From the NCBI RefSeq assembly GCF_000737335.2, contig NZ_JMCC02000009.1:1-64000 (forward strand): a stretch of DNA of 64,000 nt, read 5' to 3'. The stretch comes from Enhygromyxa salina (lineage in GTDB: Bacteria; Myxococcota_A; Polyangia; Nannocystales; Nannocystaceae). This document shows, piece by piece, positions 27,286 through 36,950 of the stretch. The position numbers were made by a program, and so were the translations under genes. The notes under the pieces were generated by a model. It had not been told where the DNA came from. It saw nothing but the letters and a program-made list of their open reading frames with translations, and made no database searches. Numbering within the stretch: position 1 is the first letter of the stretch; every line of letters begins with the position of its first letter.

Positions 27286-30200
27286 TCGACTACTTCGCGC
27301 GGCATCCGACGGCGGCCAACTTGTTGATGGTCGCGCTGGTGTTGATCGGCGTGTTGTCCCTGCCGGATCTGCAGCGCGAGACCTACCCAGAGTTCGAGTC
27401 CGACGTCGTCCAGATCCGCGCTTCGTACCCCGGGGCCGACGCCGAGACCATGGACGAGACCGTGGTCGCGCGGATCGAGGACGTGCTCGGTGGGCTCGAG
27501 GGGGTCGGGGCGGTGACGGCGAGCTCGCGCGAGGGGTCGGCCACGGTCTCCGTCGAGGTCAGCGAGGGCGTGGAGATCGAGACCGCGCTGACCGACATCA
27601 AGTCGGCGGTCGAGACCATCAACGACTTCCCGACCGACATGGACGATCCGACGGTCACGGCCCAGAGCCGGTCGCGGAGCGTGGTGACGATCGCAGTGAC
27701 CGGGCCGATGTCCGGCCAAGATCTCAAGCTCTACCTCGAGCGGCTCAAGCGAAGGCTGCTCACCTCCGACGCGGTCTCGCAGGTGAGCATCGCTGGGTTC
27801 TCGACCCACCGACTCGAGATCGCCCTCGATCAAGCGGCGCTGTATCGCTACAACCTCGACACCTCGGCGGTCGCCGCCGCGGTCTCGGCCCAAAGTCTCG
27901 ACAGCCCGCTCGGCGAGCTGCAGACCCGCGGGCGCACGTTGTTGGTCCGCTATGATGACAAGCGGGTCACGCCCGACCAGCTCGCTCGGATCGTCGTCTC
28001 CACCGGAGAGACCGGCGGCGAGGTGCTGCTCGGCGACGTCGCCACCGTCGCCGACACCTTCTCCGACGAGGCCGAGCAGACCTACTTCAACGGCGAGCGC
28101 GCGGGCATGCTGGTCGTGAGCAAGGCGACCAACGAGGACAGCCTCGAGGTGTTTGCCGCCGTCGAGCAGTTCGTCGCCGAGCAAGACGAGATCAAGCCCG
28201 AGGGCGTCACCTTCTCGATCACCAACGATACGACCTCGGTGATCGAAGAGCGGCTGGGGCTGCTCACGGTCAATGGGGTCCAGGGTCTGTTCTTGGTGTT
28301 CTTGACCCTGTGGTTGTTCTTCGATCTTCGCCTCGCGTTCTGGGTCGCGGCCGGGGTCCCCGTCGCGTTCCTCAGCGCCTTGTGGGTGATGTCCGCGACC
28401 GGTCAGACCCTCAACATGATGACGATGATGGGGCTGCTCGTCGCGATCGGCCTGTTGATGGACGACGCGATCGTGCTGGCCGAGAACGTCGCAACCGAGC
28501 TGCACGCGGGCAAGCCACCGCTCGAGGCCGCGACCAAAGGGGTCAAGGACGTCGCCGGGGGCGTGCTGTCCTCATTTGCGACCACGATCTGCGTGTTCGT
28601 GCCGCTGTCGGCGATGGACGGGCGGATTGGTCGGACCTTGCAGGTGATCCCCGCGGTCTTGATCGCGGTCTTGGCCATGAGCCTGATCGAGGCGTTCTTG
28701 ATCTTGCCGAGCCACCTCGGTCACTCGCTCCGGCCCCACACAACCCGCGGCCCGCTGCGCGCTCGCTTCGACGCCGGGTTCGAGCGCTTGCGTGAAGGCG
28801 GGCTCGGGCGGATCGTCGATATCGCGGTCCGGCGTCGCTACGCCGCGGTCGGGCTGGCGCTGGCGGCGTTCCTGGCCGCGCTCGGGGCCGTGCAAGGCGG
28901 CAAGCTCCGCTATCAGGCGTTCCCGGACGCCGAGGGCGACGTCGTCGAGTTCCGGCTCGAGATGCCTGCAGGGACCTCGCTCGAGGCGACCAAGCGCGAG
29001 ACCGATCGTGTGATCGCCGCGGCCCAACAGGTCTCGGATCAGCTCAGCGCAGACCAGCCCGAAGGCCAAGCGCTGGTCAAGAACAGCTCGGTCCGGTTCA
29101 ACTACAACCCGAACGTCGATGACGCCGGGCCTCACGTGGCGACGGTGACCCTCGATCTGCTCAGCGTCGAGGTCCGCTCCGTGACCTTGTCCGAGTTCAC
29201 GAGCGCGTGGCGTGAGCAGCTTGGGCCGATCCCCAACGCCGTCTCGGCGACGTTCGGGGCCGGCGGGCGTCGGGGTCCGGGCGGCAACGCGATCGAGCTG
29301 CGGGTCTCCGGCGACGACCTCGAGCGCATCGACGAGGTCGCGGATCGGATCAAGGCCTACTTCGTCGACTTCTCCGGGGTCAGCGATCTTGCCGACGACC
29401 TCGAGCTCGGCACGGCCCAGATCAGCGTGCGACTGCGGCCTGGCGTGGGGACCCCGGGCCTGACCGGGGCCAGCGTCGCGTCGCAGGTCCGCGACGCCCT
29501 CGCGGGTGTATCGGTCGAGAACCTGTTCGAGGGCGGCGAGCAGTACGAGGTGTTTGTCGAGCTTCAGCGCAATGATCGGGACACGGTCGGCGACCTCGAG
29601 ACCCTGCCGATCAGCCTGCCCGACGGGACCCAGGTCGCGCTCGGCTCGATCGCCTTTGTCGAGCAGTCACGCAGCTACGGCAAGGTCAGCCGCCACGAGG
29701 GCCTGCGCACGGTGACGGTGACCGGGGCCGTCGACCGCGAGCAGCTCAACCTCAATTCGCTGATCGATGGGTTCCGCGCCGACGCCTTGCCCGCGCTCGC
29801 GGCCGAGTATCCAGATCTCGACTTCTCGGTCGGCGGCGAGGTCGAGGACTCAGCGGCGACCTTGGGCTCGATGGCCCACGGGATCGTGCTTGGGCTCCTC
29901 GCGATCTTCGTGGTGCTCAGCCTTCAGCTGCGCAGCTACGTCGAGCCGCTGCTGGTCATGCTCGCGATTCCATTCGCGTTTGTCGGCGTCGTCGTTGGCA
30001 GCCTCGCGCTTGGCGACCCGCTCAGCTCACAGTCGATCCTTGGGTTCGCGTCGCTCGCGGGCATCGTCGTCAATGATTCGATCCTCCTGATGATCTTCAT
30101 CAAGCGCGCGCGGGTCGACGGGCGGTCGGCCGTCGAGGCGGCCACGATGGCGAGCCGGGATCGGTTTCGGGCCGTGCTCCTGACCTCGGCCACGACGATC

Positions 30201-30383
30201 GCAGGCTTGGTCCCGCTGATGTTCGAGACCAGCCGCCAGGCCCAGATGCTGATCCCCGTGGCGACGAGCATCGTGTTCGGGCTCAGCGCGAGCACGGTCT
30301 TGGTTCTGGTGTTGATCCCGGCCGCGTACGTGGTGCTGGACGACTTGGGGTGGCTGCGAGCCGACGACGGCGAGCATAAATAG
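27282..30383 (+). CDS. RND efflux permease (HAE/AcrB-like)
   Basis: This 1033-residue inner-membrane permease has the usual RND length. TM1 follows MIDYFARHPTAANLLM; the periplasmic porter domain contains YPGADAETMDETVVARIEDVL. The central helices carry MMTMMGLLVAIGLLMDDAIV with the Asp pair of the proton relay in TM4. The second half repeats the pattern (LLVMLAIPFAFVGVVVG, GIVVNDSILLMIF). It is driven by proton-motive force and exports drugs, lipids or metabolites. The ATGA overlap with the adaptor shows co-translation. A 14-bp hairpin at 30397-30430 ends the operon. Confidence 0.95.
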   Translation: MIDYFARHPTAANLLMVALVLIGVLSLPDLQRETYPEFESDVVQIRASYPGADAETMDETVVARIEDVLGGLEGVGAVTASSREGSATVSVEVSEGVEIETALTDIKSAVETINDFPTDMDDPTVTAQSRSRSVVTIAVTGPMSGQDLKLYLERLKRRLLTSDAVSQVSIAGFSTHRLEIALDQAALYRYNLDTSAVAAAVSAQSLDSPLGELQTRGRTLLVRYDDKRVTPDQLARIVVSTGETGGEVLLGDVATVADTFSDEAEQTYFNGERAGMLVVSKATNEDSLEVFAAVEQFVAEQDEIKPEGVTFSITNDTTSVIEERLGLLTVNGVQGLFLVFLTLWLFFDLRLAFWVAAGVPVAFLSALWVMSATGQTLNMMTMMGLLVAIGLLMDDAIVLAENVATELHAGKPPLEAATKGVKDVAGGVLSSFATTICVFVPLSAMDGRIGRTLQVIPAVLIAVLAMSLIEAFLILPSHLGHSLRPHTTRGPLRARFDAGFERLREGGLGRIVDIAVRRRYAAVGLALAAFLAALGAVQGGKLRYQAFPDAEGDVVEFRLEMPAGTSLEATKRETDRVIAAAQQVSDQLSADQPEGQALVKNSSVRFNYNPNVDDAGPHVATVTLDLLSVEVRSVTLSEFTSAWREQLGPIPNAVSATFGAGGRRGPGGNAIELRVSGDDLERIDEVADRIKAYFVDFSGVSDLADDLELGTAQISVRLRPGVGTPGLTGASVASQVRDALAGVSVENLFEGGEQYEVFVELQRNDRDTVGDLETLPISLPDGTQVALGSIAFVEQSRSYGKVSRHEGLRTVTVTGAVDREQLNLNSLIDGFRADALPALAAEYPDLDFSVGGEVEDSAATLGSMAHGIVLGLLAIFVVLSLQLRSYVEPLLVMLAIPFAFVGVVVGSLALGDPLSSQSILGFASLAGIVVNDSILLMIFIKRARVDGRSAVEAATMASRDRFRAVLLTSATTIAGLVPLMFETSRQAQMLIPVATSIVFGLSASTVLVLVLIPAAYVVLDDLGWLRADDGEHK

Positions 30384-30396
30384 ACGCTGTCGCGGA

Positions 30397-30430
30397 CGGC
30401 CAAGGCCAGCACCTGCGCTGGCCTTGGCCG
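30397..30430 (+). terminator. Perfect 14-bp hairpin closing the RND operon
   Basis: CGGCCAAGGCCAGC (30397-30410) is exactly complementary to GCTGGCCTTGGCCG (30417-30430) with an ACCTGC loop, 13 bases after the permease stop. No T-run follows. It is the strongest terminator-like structure noticed in the window. Confidence 0.75.
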
Positions 30431-30457
30431 GCCCGGCAAGCGCGGTACCATTCGCCG

Positions 30458-31409
30458 ATGGCGAAAGCCTCGAGCGAGGGTGATGAGCAGACGCTGCTCG
30501 CGGACGGCCCCGCCGAAGAGCCGAGCGCTCCCTCAGATCCACGCGCGCGACCGCAACTCAGCCGGGGCTCGGCGCTGGGTCGCTACCTCGTGCTCGAGCG
30601 CGTTGGCGTGGGCGGCATGGGTGAGGTGTATGCCGCCTACGATCCCGAGCTCGACCGCAAGGTTGCGATCAAGCTGCTACGAGCGCAGCGCGGCGCGGGC
30701 TCAACGAGCACCAGTGGCGCGACGCGGCGGGCGTCGCGTTGATCAACGACAGCGACGACGATCCCACCCGCTCGTGCGTCGCCGCCGAGCAGCTGTTGGC
30801 AGGCGCGTGGGACGACGCCCGCAAGCAAGAGATCCACGCGGCGATCGAGGCGAGCGGGATCGAGTACGGCCCCCAGACTTGGCGGGCGCTCGAGACCACC
30901 CTAGACGCGTACACCGGTGAGTGGTTGGCGATGCACCGCAACGCGTGCGAGGCCACCTACGTGCACCACCAGCAGTCGACCAGATGTTTCACCTGATCGA
31001 GGCGCGCGACGGCGATGGTCATGGCGATGGCGCAGTCGAGCTGGCCAACCGCGCGCTTGCGCTGTCCCGCCAGGTCCACGGCGACGCACACTCCAAGACC
31101 CTGGAGCTGACCCTCGATGTCGCTTCGGTCAAGCTTGGGAGCGGGGACATGGCGGGCGTGCGGGCGTTGGTCGAGCCGACCCTCGCCGCGCTCGAGGCTG
31201 GCGACGAGCTGCTCGAGACGGGCCGCGCGAAGTTTCTGCTCGGGCAGGCGCTGTATGGCTTGGGCCAGCGAAAACTGGGTCTAGCGCAGGTGCGCGCCGG
31301 GCTGGCGCTGCTCGAGGCACAGGACGCCGCGGCCGTGTTGGCCGGGCAGGACCGCAGCGTGACCCTGCTGATCGAGAAGCTCGTGGCTTGGCTGCGCGCC
31401 CGCGAGTAG
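30458..31409 (+). pseudogene. Decayed Ser/Thr kinase-TPR gene in three pieces
   Basis: Piece one (30458 to about 30695) encodes a normal kinase start: ALGRYLVLERVGVGGMGEVY and the Lys strand KVAIKLLRA. It then shifts frame, and the whole catalytic domain is absent. Piece two (about 30697-30990, another frame) reads RSCVAAEQLLAGAWD, then EIHAAIEASGIEYGPQTW and an MHRNACEATYVHHQQS segment. This is the linker region that follows the kinase domain in myxobacterial kinase-TPR proteins. Piece three (about 30985-31409, a third frame) is the C-terminal TPR tail (ELANRALALSRQVHGDAH ... LLIEKLVAWLRARE). An intact gene would be roughly three times longer. At least one large deletion and two frameshifts are needed. 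The hairpin at 30397-30430 lies just upstream and the symporter just downstream. Confidence 0.85.
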
Positions 31410-31440
31410 CCAAAATTCCATGTGTTAGCCTCCGTCGTAC

Positions 31441-32994
31441 ATGATCGACACGGGCGAATCGTACGAGATGGCCTTCAAGCTGGCCGGTATCGTGCTGTAC
31501 CTGGGCGTGCTCCTGGGGATCGGCGCGGCGGCCTCGCGGCGCATGAAAAACATGCGGGACTACTTTGCGGGCGGGAAGAACCTCGGGTTCTTGGGGATCG
31601 CGTTCTCCGCTCGGGCAACCGGCGAGTCCGCGTGGCTGTTGCTCGGGCTCACGGGCATGGGGGCGTTTGTTGGGGTCAAGGCGTTCTGGGTGGTGCTTGG
31701 CGAGGTCTTGGGGGTGATGGGCGCGTGGCTGCTGATGGCTCGCCGCTTCAAGCGGCTCACGGATCGCTATGACTCCATCACGATCCCCGACTATCTAGAA
31801 TCTCGGTTTCGTGACAAGGGCCAATTGTTGCGCCGGGTCGCCGCGATCGGCCTGGTGGTGTTTGTGACGATCTACGTATCGGCGCAGATCCACGCGACCG
31901 GGGCCGCCTTCGAGGGCTTCCTTGGCTGGAATTACTATGTTGGCGCGCTCGTGGGCTTTGTCGTGGTGTTGATCTACATCATGTCGGGTGGGTTCGTGGC
32001 CGTGGTCTGGTCCGACATCTTTCAGGGGCTCTTGATGTTCCTGGGCCTGGTGGCCCTGCCAATTGTCGGCTTCGTGGTCGCCGGTGGTTGGGGGACCGTG
32101 AGCGCGGGCCTGACCAGCATCGAGCCCAACTTGCTGAGCTGGTCGGGCGAGGGCGCGTGGACCTTGGGCGCGGTGTTCAGCGTTGTTGGCCTGGTTGCGA
32201 TCGGCGTGGGCTTCATGGGCTCGCCGCAGATCTTCGTGCGCTTCTTGGCGCTGCGCGACGAGGGCGAGATCAACAAGGGCGCCGCCGTGGCGATCCTGTG
32301 GACCCTGCTGGCGGACTCAGGCGCGGTGCTGACTGGGATGGTGGGCCGCTACTTGATGACGGGGCCGGGCGACGACGTGGAGGCGGTGCTGGGCCTGAAG
32401 GCCGAGAACGTGCTCCCGCAGCTCGTTGAAGAGCTGCTGCCGCTGGCGCTCGTTGGGCTGTTCATTGCGATCGTGCTGTCGGCGATCATGTCGACCGTCG
32501 ACTCACTGTTGGTGCTGGCCGCGAGCGCGGTGGTCCGCGACTACCACCAAAAGGTCCGGCACCCCGAGCTGCGCGACGAGTCGTTGGTGTCGCTGAGCCG
32601 GTGGGTGACGCTGGGGCTCGCGGTCGCGGCGTTGGCGATGGCGTTTGGTGTGGCCGGGATAACCGGCAGGCAGTCGGTGTTCTGGTACGTGTTGTTTGGC
32701 TGGTCGGGGATCGCCGCGACTTTCTGCCCAACAATCATCTTGTCGGTGTTCTGGCGCGGCATGACCAAGCGTGGGGCGCTGGCGGCGATGATCACCGGGT
32801 TCTTGGCGGTGCCGCTGTTCACCTTCGTGGTGCCGAAGCTGGGCGCGCTCGGGGCTGTGATCGCGCAGCTGAGTGAGCTGCCGCCTGCGATGGTGTTGTC
32901 GATCTTGGCCGGCGTGGTGGTGAGCTTGGCTGATCGCGCGGGGCGTGAGCAATTGGGTGAGGTCGCGAAGGAGCTGGACGAAGCCGCGGCGTAA
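31441..32994 (+). CDS. Sodium/solute symporter (SSS family, PutP-like)
   Basis: This 517-residue integral membrane protein has about 13 hydrophobic spans, as in PutP. Family motifs: DYFAGGKNLGFLGIAFS near 40-56 (sodium and substrate site helix), ARATGESAWLLLGLTGMG, SGGFVAVVWSDIFQGLLM, FMGSPQIFVRFLA and SAIMSTVDSLLVLAASAVVRD. It probably imports proline or a related solute with sodium. Start ATG 31441 fits the first span. There is no partner gene; upstream is the decayed kinase. Confidence 0.93.
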   Translation: MIDTGESYEMAFKLAGIVLYLGVLLGIGAAASRRMKNMRDYFAGGKNLGFLGIAFSARATGESAWLLLGLTGMGAFVGVKAFWVVLGEVLGVMGAWLLMARRFKRLTDRYDSITIPDYLESRFRDKGQLLRRVAAIGLVVFVTIYVSAQIHATGAAFEGFLGWNYYVGALVGFVVVLIYIMSGGFVAVVWSDIFQGLLMFLGLVALPIVGFVVAGGWGTVSAGLTSIEPNLLSWSGEGAWTLGAVFSVVGLVAIGVGFMGSPQIFVRFLALRDEGEINKGAAVAILWTLLADSGAVLTGMVGRYLMTGPGDDVEAVLGLKAENVLPQLVEELLPLALVGLFIAIVLSAIMSTVDSLLVLAASAVVRDYHQKVRHPELRDESLVSLSRWVTLGLAVAALAMAFGVAGITGRQSVFWYVLFGWSGIAATFCPTIILSVFWRGMTKRGALAAMITGFLAVPLFTFVVPKLGALGAVIAQLSELPPAMVLSILAGVVVSLADRAGREQLGEVAKELDEAAA

Positions 32995-33061
32995 CCGTGT
33001 TTACGCGGGTGGATCTCGAAGCCCGCGAGGCTCGCGCAAACTTCGTGTACGATGATTGCGC

Positions 33062-34216
33062 GTGACCACGAGAGCCGAAGCGGACAGGCGTCGCTGGTCG
33101 CGGGCGAGCGCATGTTCGCTCGCGCTGCACCTGGCGCTTGGGTTGCTCGCGTGGTTTGGCTTCGCCCGGCCTGGCGCTGCGGTCGTGTCGATCCGGTATC
33201 TCGAGATGCTGCGAGGGGCCCCGGGCGACGAACTGTTCACGCCTGGCGCGTTGATCGAGTTCGAGCTCGAGCCGGTCCCTGCGCCCAAGCATTCGAGCGA
33301 AGGCGTGGGCGCTGGGGCGGCCGCTGCAGCTGGGCCGGGCAGCGCCACCGAGTCGCGTGCTCCGGACGACGCCCGAGCCAAGCCGGGGTTACCGAGCGAA
33401 GAGCTCGAGCTGCGCGAGGTCGATCCCAACGCTGGCCTGTTGCGCGCTCGCCATGCCGCTCGCGGTCTTGGTGGCCGCGGCGAGACGGCTGGGGTCGATC
33501 CGCGTCGACTCCAAGGTTCGCAGGCGCTGTACGACGGGGCGCCCTCGGGTCGCGCCAGCGAGGGCCCGAAGCGCCCGCGGCCCAAGCACAAGCCGGACTA
33601 CAAATTCGAGCGCGTGGGCGACAAGTGGATCTATCGCCACCCCGACGGCTCGTTCATGGCGACCGTGCAAGAGGACGGCGGCGTGCAGTTCCGCAACAAG
33701 CTGATCAAGATCAGGGCGGGCTCGATGCCTGGTGTGCGCCGCGACGGAGAGGAATTCGTCACCCTCACCGTGGAGCACGACACGGTCGGCATCGTGCGCC
33801 TGGCTCGCGGACGCGAACCCAACGAGCGCGTCAAGGCCGAGCTACTCGCCGCCACCCTCGAGATGCGGATGGAGATCGCCGAGCAGTATCAAAAGCAACG
33901 ATTGATCGAGGAGCTTGGCGAGCTCGAGCGTGAGCTAGATGAGATCTGGAACGCCAGCGCGCGCAGCGTGGCGGCGCGCAAGGAGCTGTTGTTTCTGCGC
34001 TGGGACGAATGTGATGAGGCCGCGTCAAGCGGTGACGGGGAAGCCTCGGGGATTGATGATAGCCGCCAGGGAATGGCGCGCGCGGCCCGGCGCAAGATCA
34101 CGCGCTTCATTGCCCGCGTCGCGCCGCAGGACGGACCGGACGCGTTTACTGAGCAGGAGCTGGCGGACATGAACCGGCGCCGGGTGAGCACGCAGGTGTT
34201 TGCGCCCTATGGTTGA
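33062..34216 (+). CDS. Membrane-anchored hypothetical protein
   Basis: The GTG at 33062 (or TTG two codons earlier) gives 384 residues. An Arg-rich start precedes one hydrophobic helix (ACSLALHLALGLLAWFGFA), the same arrangement as TonB-type and energy-transduction anchors, then a long Ala/Gly/Pro-rich disordered region to about 170. A basic stretch (PKRPRPKHKPDYKF) leads into a beta-rich domain (GDKWIYRHPDGSFMATVQ) and a charged coiled coil (about 265-310, with EELGELERELDEIW). The C-terminal 50 residues are helical and basic. No family is recognised. It ends 8 bases from the convergent FHA gene. Confidence 0.7.
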   Translation: MTTRAEADRRRWSRASACSLALHLALGLLAWFGFARPGAAVVSIRYLEMLRGAPGDELFTPGALIEFELEPVPAPKHSSEGVGAGAAAAAGPGSATESRAPDDARAKPGLPSEELELREVDPNAGLLRARHAARGLGGRGETAGVDPRRLQGSQALYDGAPSGRASEGPKRPRPKHKPDYKFERVGDKWIYRHPDGSFMATVQEDGGVQFRNKLIKIRAGSMPGVRRDGEEFVTLTVEHDTVGIVRLARGREPNERVKAELLAATLEMRMEIAEQYQKQRLIEELGELERELDEIWNASARSVAARKELLFLRWDECDEAASSGDGEASGIDDSRQGMARAARRKITRFIARVAPQDGPDAFTEQELADMNRRRVSTQVFAPYG

Positions 34217-34223
34217 GGACGGG

Positions 34224-34628
34224 TCAGGCAGTCCAGAAGACCAGACGGTATTTGCCGAGTTGGATTTCGTCGCCGCTGGCGAGGGCCTGCGCGTCGACCG
34301 GTTCCCGATTGACGTATGTGCCGTTGAGGCTGCCGACATCGATGATCTCGAACTCGCTACCTTCCAACCGAATCTCGGCGTGACGACGGGAAACCGTTCC
34401 GTCGTCGAGAAGGAGATCGCTATCTGGGTGACGGCCGATACTCGATAGCTCATTGGAGATTCGAAACTGAGAGGCTGCGTTTGGCCCATCTTTGACAACC
34501 AGCAGCGCCTCGGCTTCCTGTAGCGTATCCACTTCGCTGGGCCGGGACTCGGAAGCGCCTGAAGCGTCCTCGGAGGACGTCAGGAAGTCTGCTCGAAAGA
34601 CCAGTGTTTTCTCAGTGTCGGTGCTCAT
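34224..34628 (-). CDS. FHA-domain protein
   Basis: The ATG at 34628 gives 134 residues. An acidic N-terminal tail carrying a TEKTLVF motif (resembling the phosphoacceptor threonine tail of GarA-type regulators) precedes a complete forkhead-associated domain: SSIGRHPDSDLLLDDGTVSRRHAEI with the Arg, Ser and His of the phosphothreonine pocket, then GSLNGTYVNREPV. FHA proteins bind phosphothreonine and act downstream of Ser/Thr kinases, several of which are in this window. The longer frame upstream to 34874 runs through the duplicated remnant and is not coding. Confidence 0.9.
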   Translation of the reverse strand: MSTDTEKTLVFRADFLTSSEDASGASESRPSEVDTLQEAEALLVVKDGPNAASQFRISNELSSIGRHPDSDLLLDDGTVSRRHAEIRLEGSEFEIIDVGSLNGTYVNREPVDAQALASGDEIQLGKYRLVFWTA

Positions 34629-34683
34629 TCGAGCATTTATAGCGACTGACGATTTGCCTGTCCACAGAGGGGCCCATACCTCT

Positions 34684-34986
34684 AGGGGCAGAGCCCCAGC
34701 TGCGTTCGTACTCGCGCTGGACCACGCGATGGACCCAGAACTGCGGTTGGGTACTGGGGGTCGGGCAGCGCCGCGGGGCTTCGGGCTGGTGCTCGAAGCC
34801 GGCGTGGGCCTCGAACGGCGGCGGGTCTCGTCGAGCTCGAAGCAGTCCGGGATCGAGGTCATCCAGGTCGACACGCTGGTCTTCTTCTACGGTGGGGGCT
34901 TCGACTTGGGGGGCGCCGGGACGGAGCGTGCGTTCGAGGTGATGGGCGCCGCGCGTCATGTCACTGGCTGTCACGTGGTCGTCGAG
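34684..34986. pseudogene. Chimeric duplicated remnant of the 38.4-40.0 kb gene pair
   Basis: Bases 34684 to about 34848 match 39128-39296, the 5' part of the minus-strand lipoprotein gene at 38418-39380. The minus frame still reads FEAHAGFEHQPEAP against LEAHAGYEHQPEAP. Directly adjoining, 34851-34986 match 39680-39815 inside the plus-strand gene at 39460-40053 (VDTLVFFYGGGF and VTGCHVVVE). In the intact locus these two stretches are about 380 bases apart, so the remnant lost that interval, including both start codons. No open gene survives. Confidence 0.85.
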
Positions 34987-36924
34987 GCCGCAGCGCGACG
35001 GCCAACAGGCTAATCGCTGCGAGGTATCCGAACCCGGCGGAGCCTACGCGCTCGAGGCTGCAACTACAGCCATCGCCGGACGGTCCATGCGTACCACCGG
35101 TGTCGCTGCCACTCCCCGCGGACTCCGTCCCCGTTTCCTGATCCGGCTCGATAAGGCAAGCGTCGCAGCCGTCGCCCCCCACCGAGTTGCCATCGTCGCA
35201 TTGTTCGGCGGCCTGCACAATGCCATTCCCACACAGCACGGGTCGCGGCTGAAAGAGGCGAACCATCGAGCCTCCCATGTTGCTCCAGAGACCGACCCCG
35301 TACCCCCACTCATTGTGAGGATTGCCGGCTTGCTCGACTCCATCGGGCGTGAGGCCGGGGTAGTCCCCCAGCGCGAACCGCCGCTCACCAGTGCCCCCAA
35401 GCAGGCCTTGACCGTCGTCCAACAGGGTCACTGGTCCGAACGTAGACACGTGCCCCAGAACCTCGGTAGAGAGCACCGATGCCATGTTAGCCCGCGGGTT
35501 CACCAACACCTCGGCCACGCCGTAGTCCGGCCCACCGAACGTCGACGTAGAAAACGGGATGAGACACCGCCCGCCCTCGCAGGAGGGAGCGCCAACTCCG
35601 AATGCCTTCAGCCTACGAGCGGTATCACCTCGCCCGACGATACGCCATCACCGTCGAAGTACAGGATCTGAATCTCCGTCGTCACACGATCCAATGTAGT
35701 GACGACAAAGCTGTCGGTCGCCTGATCGTATCCCGCTGCCAGACGATTCGTCGCGACCTGTTCAGAATAGTTCGAGTACTGCCACACGAGACTGTTGCTG
35801 CCTCTCACTGCGGTCCGCAGTGTGAGCATCACCGAATCCTGCTGCTCACCGGCCATCCAAGCAACGAACACTCGTTCCTGACCATCATCTTCAGACATCG
35901 CTACGGCGGGCAGTGACCACGCGAGCCCCTCCGGGCCAGGGTCAACGACACGGTCAGCGATGTTCGCTGGACTCTCCGTGCCAAATTCATCGAGGACCAA
36001 GTTCAAGACCCGACCATCGGTCGCGGTAGTAGCGATCGATTGGGTGCCAGACGTCAGGCGATTCGAGACGACTGCCGTCCGGGACACGCCCATGTCCCTC
36101 AACGAGGACCCCGAAGCTTCATTCGGGTAGTTGGGGTAAGTCAGGTCATCCCACCAGGAGATCTCGTAGTTGGGCGCCGCCGCCCCATAGATGTATTCGA
36201 GACCTTCGACATCGTCGCGCCTCCAAGATCGGTATGCGACAAAGGACGCCGGAGGGACGGTATGCATGACTGCCACTGTGCCTCCAACTGGGCCGCCGTG
36301 GATGTTGTTTCCTGCCTCACACTCTGCCTTTGTGCGATCCGAGTGCTGGAGTGCGAGGGCGTGGCCTAGTTCATGAAACAGAACCTGGGCCATATCAGGG
36401 TAGGCATCGAGCGCCCAGGGGGTGTTCTCAGCGCAGTCGAGCAGCACAAACCCCACCGGATCGTCGAATACCGATGCCGGGCCGGTGCCACGTATACCGA
36501 AGCTTGCGCACGCGAGTGCCGCATCGCCTTTGCAGACTGGCACAAGGTCCGCGCATGAGAGTCCATGGACCGTAATTCCAGCTGGGAGAGCTGAATGAGC
36601 GCCAACACCGAAAGGTACCAGGGCAGGGTTATAGGACTCGTTGGTGAATCCAGCAAAGTAGAGTTTGGGTGCTCGGGTGGATTCATTGTGTCGAGCTATA
36701 ACCTCCAGCAAAATCCTCGCAACATCCTCTGGGCTCTCGCCCGTATTGGAAACTGGGTAAATCGGCGAGATGCTGACCCACACCGGCACTCTGAGGTCAG
36801 CGAACTCATTTGACCAAAACGATGCGTAGTCGAGAGGCCCGACACAGTACGCCTCAGCCCGTTCGGCGAATGCGATCAGGCTGAAGGCAATAATACACTG
36901 AAGAACCCTCTTGGAGTGGTACAT
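34961..36924 (-). pseudogene. Frameshifted matrixin-like metalloprotease with MYXO-CTERM-like tail
   Basis: Part one (36924 to 35608) starts with signal peptide MYHSKRVLQCIIAFSLIAFA and contains the zinc motif HELGHALALQHSD of matrixin/metzincin proteases. It ends early at a TGA (35608-35610) after ...VIPLVG. A second frame continues without interruption across the stop (LKAFGVGAPSC, then DYGVAEVLVNP) to 34961. It carries a DUF4215-type Cys repeat (CGNGIVQAAEQCDDGNSVGG) and a tail with SCSLERVG, a hydrophobic helix and LRPRRPR, as in MYXO-CTERM surface anchors. One lost base near 35611-35614 would explain both. The final residues run into the duplicated remnant. GC is lower than in the flanks. 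Confidence 0.8.
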
Positions 36925-36950
36925 GAAGAAACCTAGACACTCGAGAGCCG

